From NCBI GenBank assembly GCA_963977495.1, contig CAXBOT010000001.1, positions 310,001-374,000 on the forward strand: 64,000 bases of DNA, given 5' to 3'. The notes beneath the pieces are model-generated. The model did not search any database. It saw only the letters and a program-made list of their open reading frames with translations, and was not told the origin of the DNA. The translations under genes were made by a program, and so were the position numbers. Below, in pieces: positions 16,448-24,738 of this stretch. Source of the stretch: UBA1672 sp963977495 (GTDB lineage: Bacteria > Pseudomonadota > Alphaproteobacteria > Micavibrionales > Micavibrionaceae). Every line of letters starts with the position of its first letter. Positions within the stretch are counted from its first letter, which is position 1.

Positions 16448-17437
16448 TTAGGCGGCTAAGTCAGCCAGTGTCACGGCGGGGCGTGGCCCGATATGTGAAA
16501 TCACTTCCGCAGCAGCAATCGCGCCGAGCTTTCCACATTCTGCCAAAGGCTTGCCTTCGGTATGACCATAGAGGAAACCAGCAGCGAATTGATCGCCAGC
16601 ACCCGTCGTATCGATAACTTTTTCGACAGGAACGGCATCAATCTTGATTGTTTCGCCATTGGCAATAATGATTGCGCCTTTTTCGCTGCGTGTGATGGCA
16701 GCGATTTCAACATGCTTGCTAATCGCGCTTACTGCATCATCAAAATTGTCCTTCAAGAACAGAGATTTGATTTCATCTTCATTCGCAAACAGGATATCCA
16801 CATGGTTTTCCACAAGGTTTAGGAAATCATCGCGGTGGCGATCAACACAGAACGGATCAGAAAGGGTGAGGGCAATTTTACGGCCATTTTCATGTGCGAG
16901 GTTCGCAGCGGCAATGAAAGCGGCTTTGGCTTGTTCGCGGTCGAATAAATAGCCTTCCAGATATGTAATTTTCGCGCTGGCGATCAGGTCGGCATCAATA
17001 TCAACGGGGCTAAGCTCCACACTTGCACCTAAAAAGGTGTTCATGGTGCGGTCAGCGTCGGGAGTAACCAAAATCATGCATCGTCCGGTGTGTGCGCCCA
17101 TAACAAGCGGAAGCGTCGCAAAATTGACACCCAGAGATTTAATATCGTTTTGGAAAACCTTACCAAGATTGTCATCCGCCACTTTGCCGATAAACGCGCC
17201 TTGTCCGCCGAATGATGCAAAACCAGCCATCGTGTTAGCCGCAGAGCCACCGGATGTTTCGGTGCCTTGTGGCATTTGTGTATAGAGATCAACAGCGCGC
17301 ACTTCATCAATCAGTGTCATTGCACCTTTTTCCATGCCGTGTTCTTTTTGTTCTTCGATAAATGTTTCGGGCACTTGTGAGAGAACATCAACCAGTGCAT
17401 TTCCAACGGCGACAACGCCAAATTTTGTATCAGACAT
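16448..17437 (-). CDS. PfkB family kinase (adenosine kinase-like)
   Basis: This is a ribokinase-fold sugar or nucleoside kinase. MSDTKFGVVAVGNALVDVL at 17437 is the natural N-terminus; the longer frame adds ten unlikely residues. ETSGGSAANTMAGFASFGGQ is the substrate-binding GGxxxN block. IDTTGAGDQFAAGFLYG near residue 285 is the catalytic GAGD motif with its base Asp. Alphaproteobacterial members of this length (about 330 aa) are usually called adenosine kinase, but the substrate cannot be proven from sequence. It is divergent from the TetR-like gene, and contrasts with the second PfkB gene at 18.1 kb whose motifs are altered. Confidence 0.88.
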   Translation of the reverse strand: MSDTKFGVVAVGNALVDVLSQVPETFIEEQKEHGMEKGAMTLIDEVRAVDLYTQMPQGTETSGGSAANTMAGFASFGGQGAFIGKVADDNLGKVFQNDIKSLGVNFATLPLVMGAHTGRCMILVTPDADRTMNTFLGASVELSPVDIDADLIASAKITYLEGYLFDREQAKAAFIAAANLAHENGRKIALTLSDPFCVDRHRDDFLNLVENHVDILFANEDEIKSLFLKDNFDDAVSAISKHVEIAAITRSEKGAIIIANGETIKIDAVPVEKVIDTTGAGDQFAAGFLYGHTEGKPLAECGKLGAIAAAEVISHIGPRPAVTLADLAA

Positions 17438-17519
17438 ATAGACTATCCATAACCTTGTAGTTTCCAAAAAAATGTAGTTTTATCTTCTACAGGAAAAGAC
17501 GTGAAAAGGCCAAGCCCCA

Positions 17520-18128
17520 ATGAGCGAAAAAAAGAAATCCGACAAGAAAAAAGAAAAGCCGGATATTGATGTAAAAGATAAAATTGTCCACTCCGCGCTT
17601 CATCTTGCTGTTGAGCAGGGGTGGGAGTATGTGACCTTGCATGATATTGCCGCGCATTCGGGTGTTCCGTTGACGGGCATGTATGCGTGTATTGATCACA
17701 AGGACGATATCCTGATGTTATTGGGGCGAATGATTGACCGCCGCGTTTTAGAGAATGTGCATTTCTCAGAAGACAGCACCACCAGCCCGCGTGACAGAAT
17801 ATTTGATGTATTGATGGATCGTTATGATATTTTGAATGAATATCGTGAAGGGGTTGTCTCAATATTAGAGTCCCTTAAGTGTGACCCGAAACAAGTCGTG
17901 ATATCTATGCCGCATATATGCCGTTCAATGAGTTGGATGTTAGAGGCTGTGGGCATTGAAACATCAGGGATAAAGGGCGCCGTTAAGGTGACGGGGTTAA
18001 GCGGCCTTTATATTAAGGTTCTGCATGTCTGGAAAGATGATGAGAGCGACGATTTACCAAAAACCATGGCGGCGCTTGATAAGGCGTTGGAACGTGTGGA
18101 GCGTATGGCTAACAGTTTTGGGCTGTAG
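17520..18128 (+). CDS. TetR-family (COQ9-like) regulator
   Basis: A Lys-rich leader (MSEKKKSDKKKEKPDIDVKD) precedes a TetR-type helix-turn-helix. IVHSALHLAVEQGWEYVTLHDIAAHSGVPLTGMYACIDHKDDI runs from about residue 22 to 65. The C-terminal half has VLHVWKDDESDDLPKTMAALDKALERVE, a pattern shared by alphaproteobacterial TetR-like proteins and COQ9, which binds isoprenoid lipids. It may therefore be either a repressor or a COQ9-like ubiquinone-synthesis factor. The two flanking PfkB genes do not settle this. Its last 20 bases overlap the convergent kinase gene. Confidence 0.78.
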   Translation: MSEKKKSDKKKEKPDIDVKDKIVHSALHLAVEQGWEYVTLHDIAAHSGVPLTGMYACIDHKDDILMLLGRMIDRRVLENVHFSEDSTTSPRDRIFDVLMDRYDILNEYREGVVSILESLKCDPKQVVISMPHICRSMSWMLEAVGIETSGIKGAVKVTGLSGLYIKVLHVWKDDESDDLPKTMAALDKALERVERMANSFGL

Positions 18129-19005
18129 CAGTTTTGGCATCTTGCGCTAACATATCTTCGACATATCCTAAATACGGAACAGAGGTGTAGATCCCTGATT
18201 TCTGCGCCGCCGCCAAGGCCGCCTTGGATGCAAAAGCGATGGAGCGTTCAATCGGCAAGCCTGCCTGCACGCACGCAGCAAAAAAACCACAAAACACATC
18301 AAAACAACCATGAGTATCGACAAGGGAATGCGCGTCATTGGCCTGTTCGTAATGAACGTCCTGTCCGTTTTCCCCATGTACCGCCGCGCCGCCAACCCCT
18401 AAATTCCTTGTAATAACGATAGTGTTTTCAGATTTTGTTTTTTGGTGGAGCAGGGCGGAGTTTTCTGTTGTGACCACAATATCGGCGCGTGATAGTGTGT
18501 TTATATCAATATCTGTCTGGTCTTGCAGGCACAGCATGGTGCGGGCATTTTGCGCTTTTGCACGCTCTAATAATGTCAGCAATATATCGTGATCTATATC
18601 ACCGGAAAGTAAAAGAAGGCTGCGCTCATTAAGGTGTATTTGCGGAATTTGTCCGGCGTGCGTGTGTTTATTGGCACCCAGTGATGTGACGGTCATGGCG
18701 GCGTTGTCGGGATGGTTTAATGAAATTTCCAGCCCCGAGTCGGTTTCGCTTTTGCCAATGCCCGATGTGTTTATGCCTTCTTTGCGTAATGTTTCAATGC
18801 AATGTGTTCCGAAGATGTCGTTGCCCACTGTGCCGATCAGGGAAACTTTTGCACCGCCGCGCGCCGCGCTGACGGCTTGTATTGTGCTGCTGCCGCTAAT
18901 GTCAAACAGGCTATCGCATGCAGTGATGTTCAGGCTGTCAGGCGTCAGTGGCGTTTGTAAACCAGCATGAATGTGTGTGTTGATATGGCCAAAGACAAGA
19001 ATCAT
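18109..19005 (-). CDS. Diverged PfkB/ribokinase-like protein with altered active site
   Basis: The overall order is that of ribokinase: MILVFGHINTHIHAGL at the start, then AVSAARGGAKVSLIGTVGND, TSGIGKSETDSGLEISL, and a C-terminal block ending in a helix pair. Two key sites differ. The GGKGANQA-type sugar-binding loop reads SGSSTIQA, so the conserved Asn is Ile. The anion-hole motif GAGD reads GCFD (DTHGCFDVFCGFFAACV, near residue 230), keeping only the base Asp. It may have lost or changed activity. The GTG at 19020 lies inside the GGAG ribosome site, so ATG at 19005 is preferred. It is convergent with the TetR-like gene, overlapping it by 20 bases. Confidence 0.75.
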   Translation of the reverse strand: MILVFGHINTHIHAGLQTPLTPDSLNITACDSLFDISGSSTIQAVSAARGGAKVSLIGTVGNDIFGTHCIETLRKEGINTSGIGKSETDSGLEISLNHPDNAAMTVTSLGANKHTHAGQIPQIHLNERSLLLLSGDIDHDILLTLLERAKAQNARTMLCLQDQTDIDINTLSRADIVVTTENSALLHQKTKSENTIVITRNLGVGGAAVHGENGQDVHYEQANDAHSLVDTHGCFDVFCGFFAACVQAGLPIERSIAFASKAALAAAQKSGIYTSVPYLGYVEDMLAQDAKTATAQNC

Positions 19006-19103
19006 ATGAAATTTAATCACTCCAAGGGACTATAAAAAAGGACATAATAGATTTATATCATGTAAGAGTGGTGAATATATAATATTCTGACGGGGGACTT
19101 GAT

Positions 19104-19122
19104 ATTTTCTTGTAAAGAAAAT
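19104..19122. promoter_or_regulatory. Inverted repeat upstream of hemA, candidate operator or promoter spacer
   Basis: ATTTTCTT-GTA-AAGAAAAT is a perfect 8-base inverted repeat 28 bases before the hemA ATG. It sits where the spacer of a weak promoter (TTGATA, 17 bases, TAAAAG) would be, so a bound protein could control hemA. No known operator matches; this is a pattern observation only. Confidence 0.35.
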
Positions 19123-19150
19123 AAAAGAGAGCCAAAGAAGGAAAAAGCCC

Positions 19151-20374
19151 ATGTCCATAAATTATAATAAGCATTTCCACGGTTGCGTTGAAACGGTCAA
19201 ATCAGAAGGACGTTACAGGATTTTCGCAACGATGGAGAGGATCGCGGGACGATTCCCTTATGCGAATTATTATGATGAAGATGGGAAAACGCGCGAAGTC
19301 GCGATCTGGTGCAGTAATGATTATCTTGGCATGGGGCAACACCCCAAAGTGATCGCCGCGGCGAAGGATGCCATTGATAAATGCGGCACAGGGGCAGGCG
19401 GGACGCGCAATATTTCAGGCACGACCCATTATCACGTTCAATTAGAAGAGTCGCTCGCGGACTTACACCAAAAAGATGCGGGCTTGGTTTTTTCATCCGG
19501 CTACGTCGCTAATGAAGGTGCGCTGAGTGTTCTGGGTAAGTTACTGCCGGAATGTGCGATTTTCTCTGATGACTTAAACCATGCATCGATGATCCACGGG
19601 ATTAAAGACAGCAAGCAGGAAAAGTTCATTTATCGTCATAATGATGTTGAGCATTTGGAAAGCTTGCTTAAATCGGTTGATCCGAACCGCCCTAAAATTA
19701 TTGCCTTTGAATCTGTCTATTCAATGGAGGGGGATATCGCCCCGATCAAAGAAATCGCAGATTTGGCGGAAAAATATAACGCCCTGACATATCTGGACGA
19801 AGTGCACGGTGTCGGCCTTTATGGTCCGCGCGGCGGCGGTGTTGCCGAAGAACGCGGTTTACTTGACCGTATTGATATTATCGAAGGAACGTTCGGTAAA
19901 GCTTATGGTGCGATGGGTGGTTTTGTTACAGGGCCGCGTTCCATTATTGATGCGATACGGTGCTATGCGCCCGGGTTTATCTTCACGACCAGTTTACCAC
20001 CAGCGGTTTTGGCTGCGGCTTATGCATCTGTGGAACATTTGAAAGTGTCTGATGTTGAGCGTAACAAACAACGCGAAAACGTCACGTTGTTTAAGGATAT
20101 GCTAGAGGCTGCGGATCTGCCGTTCCTACGCGGAGAGAGCCATATCGTCCCCCTGATTGTTGGTGAACCGACATGTTGTAAGGATGTGACGGATATTTTG
20201 TTGAATGAATATAATATCTATGTTCAGCCGATCAATTATCCGACTGTTCCAAAGGGAACGGAGCGTTTGCGCCTTACGGCGACGGCGGCGCATTCAACGG
20301 AAGATGTGAAACACATGGCGAATATGTTGCAGGATTTGTGGCAGAATCACCATGCACTAAGGCGCGTTGCTTAA
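19151..20374 (+). CDS. hemA: 5-aminolevulinate synthase
   Basis: This enzyme condenses glycine with succinyl-CoA to 5-aminolevulinate, the first step of haem synthesis by the C4 route, which is characteristic of alphaproteobacteria and mitochondria. It is a PLP enzyme of the alpha-oxoamine synthase family. WCSNDYLGMGQHPKV lies near residue 55, GTGAGGTRNISGTTHYHV near 77-94, YLDEVHGVGLYGPRGGG near 215-231, and the PLP lysine in EGTFGKAYGAMGG at about residue 250. The length of 407 aa equals typical bacterial enzymes. A GAAGGA ribosome site precedes the ATG. The gene stands alone downstream of an AT-rich region holding an inverted repeat. Confidence 0.98.
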   Translation: MSINYNKHFHGCVETVKSEGRYRIFATMERIAGRFPYANYYDEDGKTREVAIWCSNDYLGMGQHPKVIAAAKDAIDKCGTGAGGTRNISGTTHYHVQLEESLADLHQKDAGLVFSSGYVANEGALSVLGKLLPECAIFSDDLNHASMIHGIKDSKQEKFIYRHNDVEHLESLLKSVDPNRPKIIAFESVYSMEGDIAPIKEIADLAEKYNALTYLDEVHGVGLYGPRGGGVAEERGLLDRIDIIEGTFGKAYGAMGGFVTGPRSIIDAIRCYAPGFIFTTSLPPAVLAAAYASVEHLKVSDVERNKQRENVTLFKDMLEAADLPFLRGESHIVPLIVGEPTCCKDVTDILLNEYNIYVQPINYPTVPKGTERLRLTATAAHSTEDVKHMANMLQDLWQNHHALRRVA

Positions 20375-20437
20375 GATTGTCAGCGCGCAGGCACAGACTT
20401 CTAATAATAAAATAATGAATATGTTGAATGATTTTAT

Positions 20438-20614
20438 CTAAACAAGAATGTTTAGATTTGTTCCGCGTGTGCTTCTCGTGGGGGCGGTTTCTATGGATTG
20501 TTCGATCACATTGGCGATTTGCCGATCTTGTTCGGCGTTGTTTTTTATGACAGACAACGTCACATTTTGGCGTGTCAGAGCTGTTTCCGCTGCGATAGAT
20601 GCTGGTATATTCAT
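20438..20614 (-). CDS. YjfB-like small protein (58 aa)
   Basis: The reading starts MNIPASIAAETALTRQNVTL, continues through VIKNNAEQDRQIANVIEQ, and ends near TRGTNLNILV. AAGGTGG five bases before the ATG is a near-perfect ribosome site. The N-terminal pattern (hydrophobic-x-Pro-A-x-IA, then L-x-Q-x-V-x-L-V-I-K) is that of the YjfB family, listed as putative motility proteins of unknown mechanism. The short C-terminal TRGTNLNI tail is, to my memory, shared by alphaproteobacterial members. The gene is easily missed because of its size, and an overlapping + strand frame at 20448 is its shadow. No flagellar gene is in the window. Confidence 0.7.
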   Translation of the reverse strand: MNIPASIAAETALTRQNVTLSVIKNNAEQDRQIANVIEQSIETAPTRSTRGTNLNILV

Positions 20615-20832
20615 AATTCCACCTTGTTATACTGCTGACAATTCTATCATAGTTTTTTGAAAAATTAATGAAAATAATAGCGCGTTAAATAATTATCACC
20701 AAATGAGCATTTGTATTTTTTGAGGACGGTTTGTATTCAAACGTTGTTCTTATGCCCGACTCGTCGTACAATATTTCGTAAATTATTTAGTTGAATTTTT
20801 TGAGCCTTAACGGTCTTTAGGAGGGAGTCTAT

Positions 20833-21264
20833 ATGCAATGCCAACGTATCATCATGAATTTCACGGCACCTCCAAGTATGGAAGATATTGAGGATTTAGC
20901 CTCATCGGTGTGGGAAAACCTGCCGGAAGAAATTCTAAGTCGGTGCGATGATCTGAGTATCGTCATAGAAGAGACGGTAGACGATACATTGTTAGATGAT
21001 CTTGGTCTGGATGATTCTTATGAACTGCTCGCCCTATATAAAAGCGGCAAGGAAATATCACCGGGGGTTGAGCGTAAAGTGGCCAATGATGACGATGCTT
21101 TGGTACTTTACCGTAGATCTTTGCTTGATATGTGGTGTGAAACACAAGAGGATTTGCAGAGTCTCATCAGGCAGGTTATGATTGAAGAGTTAGGACGGCA
21201 TTTCGAATTTTCCGATGAGGATATCGAAGATATGGCTGAACGCCATTATCAGGGAATGTTGTGA
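20833..21264 (+). CDS. Zincin-fold (DUF1025-like) protein lacking the HExxH motif
   Basis: The arrangement is that of the small metallopeptidase family often placed near alphaproteobacterial housekeeping genes. An N-terminal MEDIEDLASSVWENLPEEI helix comes first, then SIVIEETVDD, ELLALYKSG, DALVLYRRSLLDMW, and the helix that should carry HExxHHxG. Here this helix reads VMIEELGRHFEFSDEDIEDM: both zinc-binding histidines of HExxH are replaced (EExxR) while the flanking SDED is kept. The protein is therefore probably not a zinc peptidase. An AGGAGG site precedes ATG at 20833 with good spacing. At 143 aa it is full length, so it is not a decayed gene. Confidence 0.8.
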   Translation: MQCQRIIMNFTAPPSMEDIEDLASSVWENLPEEILSRCDDLSIVIEETVDDTLLDDLGLDDSYELLALYKSGKEISPGVERKVANDDDALVLYRRSLLDMWCETQEDLQSLIRQVMIEELGRHFEFSDEDIEDMAERHYQGML

Positions 21265-21270
21265 GAGTGG

Positions 21271-21296
21271 TAAAGGCTTTGCCTTTATGTTTGTTT
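21271..21296 (+). terminator. Short terminator-like hairpin
   Basis: TAAAGGC-TTT-GCCTTTA is a perfect 7-base stem with a 3-base loop just after the stop of the zincin-fold gene, followed by a T-rich stretch (TGTTTGTTT). The stem is AT-rich, so it is probably weak. Confidence 0.45.
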
Positions 21297-21382
21297 AAAA
21301 TACAGCTATTCAAAACTATGCAGATGGTTTTGTAGTATGCTAAAGTACTGATTGGTTATAATTTGATGGTTGGGATTGTAAT

Positions 21383-22609
21383 TTGTTTCGTTTGATTCAT
21401 AGTTTTTTTCTAGTGACGTTGATGGTCTTTTCGGGGATCAGCGCAGCTTACGCTGCGGCGAGTGTTCCTGTCACGGTTGAGGATAATCTTGGCGGACTTG
21501 TTCCGGGTACACAACGTAACACCTGTAATCCTGATTTCATGGAAGTCCTTGAAAACAGAGCTTGGGAACAGGCGCAGCGGGAAATGACCCAGAATGCGAA
21601 CATCATTCCGCGCCCCGACAGTGTTTTATCGCTCACGTGCTTTGATTCATGGCTGGATCATTTGGCCAATTATGCAGAGGATAACTTCCCCGGTGATCCC
21701 GATGAATCGGATGGTCGATTGCTTAATGGTCTTTTGACCGATTTGACCATCGTGTTGCCTGATAACATCATTTCAGGCATTGACCCTAATCAGACAGAAG
21801 GCTACGTGCTATTCGCTTTGTTGGAGATATTAGTCCTCGATCAGCTTGAAAATGTGAACAGTATTACAGGGACAGTAGCTGATGCACCTGGCTTAGCATT
21901 ATGTGGCGGCAGCAAAGAACGTTTTATTGACGATAACTTCCCTAATCTTATGATAGGCAATCGCGCTAAAAATCAGTCGGCAGTGCCCGCGTACGCATCA
22001 ATTTCATCAGGTTTAGATAATGATGTCGATACATCCAATTTTAATGGTTGTGCGCGGATGAACCAAGTATGGCAACGCACGAAATGTTATGACTTCGCAA
22101 CGGAATCTGAGGTTTATAAGACAAGCCATGCAGGGCCGGAGCATGATGGATTTTATACATTGGCGCAATATGAGGCGAATGCAAGTGGTGGTGGTGACTA
22201 CAGAACAGAGGCCAACCAATGCCCACCGCCAAACGATAGGTTAATTCGATTCCCTAGTTTAGGTGATATGGCTTGTTATGCACAAATTCACGGTATGCCT
22301 TCACCGCCTGCATGGGCCGGTTTTATTACAGGTTTTTCACTTACAGGTGGTTTTAGTGCACCAGGTGGTGGCCCGACTTGGACGCAGGCAAACACCGCGG
22401 CTAATCCTTTGCCAGGTGCGGCTGGTGCGATGGATGTCTACACAAATTTTGTGGGTATGGTATCGGGAACGACATGTGCGCCGCCTATCAAAGTCGGGTA
22501 TATCGTAGCAAACGGAACAAGACATTATATCGATGCTGTTTGTCCTAACCCGGGGTGTCACTTTACTGCGCCATCAACAATAGCCGGCAACGGTTCGTGC
22601 GCAATGTAA
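21383..22609 (+). CDS. Secreted cysteine-rich protein of unknown function
   Basis: With a TTG start at 21383 the protein begins MFRLIHSFFLVTLMVFSGIS and has a signal peptide cleaved near AAYAA. A later ATG at 21421 would cut the signal short, so TTG is preferred although the ribosome site is poor. The mature part (about 385 aa) has eleven cysteines spread through the chain (RNTCN, LTCFD, ALCGG, NGCAR, TKCYD, NQCPP, MACYA, TTCAP, AVCPN, PGCHF, GSCAM). The C-terminal half is Gly/Pro-rich. I do not recognise a domain. The cysteines suggest an oxidised extracytoplasmic protein. A terminator hairpin follows before htpG. Confidence 0.65.
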   Translation: MFRLIHSFFLVTLMVFSGISAAYAAASVPVTVEDNLGGLVPGTQRNTCNPDFMEVLENRAWEQAQREMTQNANIIPRPDSVLSLTCFDSWLDHLANYAEDNFPGDPDESDGRLLNGLLTDLTIVLPDNIISGIDPNQTEGYVLFALLEILVLDQLENVNSITGTVADAPGLALCGGSKERFIDDNFPNLMIGNRAKNQSAVPAYASISSGLDNDVDTSNFNGCARMNQVWQRTKCYDFATESEVYKTSHAGPEHDGFYTLAQYEANASGGGDYRTEANQCPPPNDRLIRFPSLGDMACYAQIHGMPSPPAWAGFITGFSLTGGFSAPGGGPTWTQANTAANPLPGAAGAMDVYTNFVGMVSGTTCAPPIKVGYIVANGTRHYIDAVCPNPGCHFTAPSTIAGNGSCAM

Positions 22610-22694
22610 GTCTTATGATGTTTAGGCATCTGTTCTGGCAGAGCGACCTTCTTCATAATCAATAATCTTTACAGAACTAATAATGTATTTAAAG

Positions 22695-22724
22695 GTCGCA
22701 TGTGTTGAGTTATGCGGCTTTTTT
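22695..22724 (+). terminator. Rho-independent terminator of the Cys-rich protein gene
   Basis: GTCGCAT and ATGCGGC form a 7-base stem with one G-T pair and a 10-base loop, followed at once by TTTTTT. It ends right at the convergent htpG stop codon. Confidence 0.75.
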
Positions 22725-24681
22725 AAATAGCCTTTTTCATGAAATCCGATACGCGGCGTGTAAAGGCCGATGGATCATCAATCGGCTCGCCTTGTATGAT
22801 TTTGGCTTGATCAAGCAACAAGAACGCGGCGTCAGTAATATCCGCTCCCTTTTCGCAGCTTTGTGCCAATTTTTTAATCAGCGCATGTTTGGGATTTATT
22901 TCAAGGACGGGCTTATTATCACCTTCGTATTTTTGATGCAAACGCAAGACACGTTCCATATACATATCAACACCACCATCAGGGGCAACCAAACAGACAG
23001 GGGAATCGGTCAGGCGTTGTGATATGCGCACATTATGAACGCTATCGACCAGAATATCCTGCATCGCAGTGATGAGTAGGGAAATATGACCACTTGCGTC
23101 CTGCTTCTCTTTATCCGTAGTTTCCGCGTCCGCTTCATCCTTTTCAGGTGAGGAGGCCTCTTCATACTTACCAAGGTCGATATCGCCTTTGGTGATGGAT
23201 TGGAACGGAATGTCTTTATAATCAAGAACGCTCTGTAACCAGAAATCATCAATTGTATCTGTGAAGAACAGAACTTCGATTCCTCTGGATTTGAACCCTT
23301 CCAATTGGGGGCTGTTTTTGATGTTTTCCAATGATTCTCCGCTGAGATAATAGATTTTATCCTGCCCGTCTTTCATACGTTCAACGTAATCGGACAAGCT
23401 TGTGAGCGCGGTGGCGTTATTATGCGTTGAGTAAAAACGGCATACTTTCAAAAGGGCGGGGCGGTGCTCCACCGCATCATAAAGCCCTTCTTTAAGGGCG
23501 GGGCCAAACTGTCCCCAGAATGATGTGAAGGCGGAGAGATCATCACGCGATAATTTATCAAGATCGCCCAAGACTTTACGCGCAACCGCACTTCTGATTT
23601 TCTCAATCGTCGGATTATATTGCAGGGATTCGCGGCTGATATTGAGGGGCAGATCTTCGCTATCAATGACACCACGCATAAAGCGCAGCCATGGATACAT
23701 TAAGTTTTCAAGCTCATCGGTAATAAATACGCGGCGCACATATAGTTTCACGAAATTACGGCGGCTCGGGTCGAATAAATCCCATGGGCGCAGAGTTGGC
23801 ACATAAAGGAGGCCTGTGAATTCTATGGTTCCCTCGGCTTTCCAGTGTGATGTCATCAGCGATTCATCGGCTCCGCCTGCAAGGTGCTTATAGAAATCTT
23901 CGTATTCGTCTGGGGTGATGTCTTGTTTGGACTTCATCCATAAAGCCGATGCGCTGTTGATGGCTTCGGCGTCTTTGTCTTTTGTGACTTCGCCAGGTGC
24001 GCCCAGATAGATCGGTACGCTGATATGATCGGAATATTCCTTCACAGTCATTTCTATTTTTTGGTCGAGCAAAAATTCAGAGGCTTCGTCTTTAACCGAT
24101 AAGGTAATAGCCGTCCCGCGTGCGCCGTCCAAACGCGCCTTTTCGATGGCGCTTGGCTCTCTGATAATAAAACCTGATTTCCCATCAGATTCCCAAAGCC
24201 ATGTTTCATCGCTACCGGCTTTGCGGCTCACGACCTGAATTTTATGGGCAATCATATAGCCTGCGTAAAACCCAACGCCGAATTGTCCAATTAATTTGAG
24301 CTTATCCGCGCCGTCATTGATTTTTTCCATTTTCTCCATCAGGGATGCTGTACCTGATTTGGCAATCGTTCCAAGGTTTTCGGCCAGTTCATCTTTGTTC
24401 ATGCCAACACCGTTATCGACGATGCTGATGGTTCTGTTGGTTGTGTCTTTATAGGTGCAGATGCGGAAATCCGGATTATCTTTGATAAGGTCGGGGGCGG
24501 CGATGGCATCGTAGCGCAAGCGATCACAGGCATCCGCCGCGTTTGAGATTAATTCCCGCAGGAAAACATCGTGGTTTGTATAAAGTGCGTGCGCCACAAT
24601 ATCCAGCAGGCGCGATACGTCGGCACTGAAACTTTGTTGTGCTTCTGTATTTTCAGTGGTCTCTTTTTTCTGCGCGCTCAT
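22723..24681 (-). CDS. htpG: Hsp90-family chaperone HtpG
   Basis: HtpG is the cytosolic bacterial Hsp90. The ATP-binding GHKL domain is plain: LRELISNAADACDRLRYDA, IVDNGVGMNKDEL, GTIAKSGT and GQFGVGFYAGYM in the first 145 residues. The middle domain has LYVRRVFITDE and GVIDSEDLPLNISRE. The dimerising C-terminal domain carries RLTDSPVCLV and RVLRLHQ near the end. The full length (about 652 aa) is slightly above E. coli HtpG, with extra acidic linker residues (SPEKDEADAETTDKEKQD). ATG at 24681 is preferred because GAGGAG lies 10 bases upstream; an ATG at 24699 has no such site. It is downstream of pdxH in the same direction. Confidence 0.98.
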   Translation of the reverse strand: MSAQKKETTENTEAQQSFSADVSRLLDIVAHALYTNHDVFLRELISNAADACDRLRYDAIAAPDLIKDNPDFRICTYKDTTNRTISIVDNGVGMNKDELAENLGTIAKSGTASLMEKMEKINDGADKLKLIGQFGVGFYAGYMIAHKIQVVSRKAGSDETWLWESDGKSGFIIREPSAIEKARLDGARGTAITLSVKDEASEFLLDQKIEMTVKEYSDHISVPIYLGAPGEVTKDKDAEAINSASALWMKSKQDITPDEYEDFYKHLAGGADESLMTSHWKAEGTIEFTGLLYVPTLRPWDLFDPSRRNFVKLYVRRVFITDELENLMYPWLRFMRGVIDSEDLPLNISRESLQYNPTIEKIRSAVARKVLGDLDKLSRDDLSAFTSFWGQFGPALKEGLYDAVEHRPALLKVCRFYSTHNNATALTSLSDYVERMKDGQDKIYYLSGESLENIKNSPQLEGFKSRGIEVLFFTDTIDDFWLQSVLDYKDIPFQSITKGDIDLGKYEEASSPEKDEADAETTDKEKQDASGHISLLITAMQDILVDSVHNVRISQRLTDSPVCLVAPDGGVDMYMERVLRLHQKYEGDNKPVLEINPKHALIKKLAQSCEKGADITDAAFLLLDQAKIIQGEPIDDPSAFTRRVSDFMKKAI

Positions 24682-24738
24682 AATGTCCGTACTCCTCATA
24701 AAATGATGTGCAATTTATGCCTTTGTTTCATATAAAAA

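Noticed and set aside
20448..20660. A + strand open frame of 70 codons
   Set aside because: It lies opposite the YjfB-like gene and reads as low-plausibility sequence with no ribosome site; the - strand reading is far better supported.
20615..20832. Small RNA or second gene in the AT-rich gap before the zincin-fold gene
   Set aside because: No hairpin with T-run or open frame with ribosome site could be seen; it probably holds the two divergent promoters.
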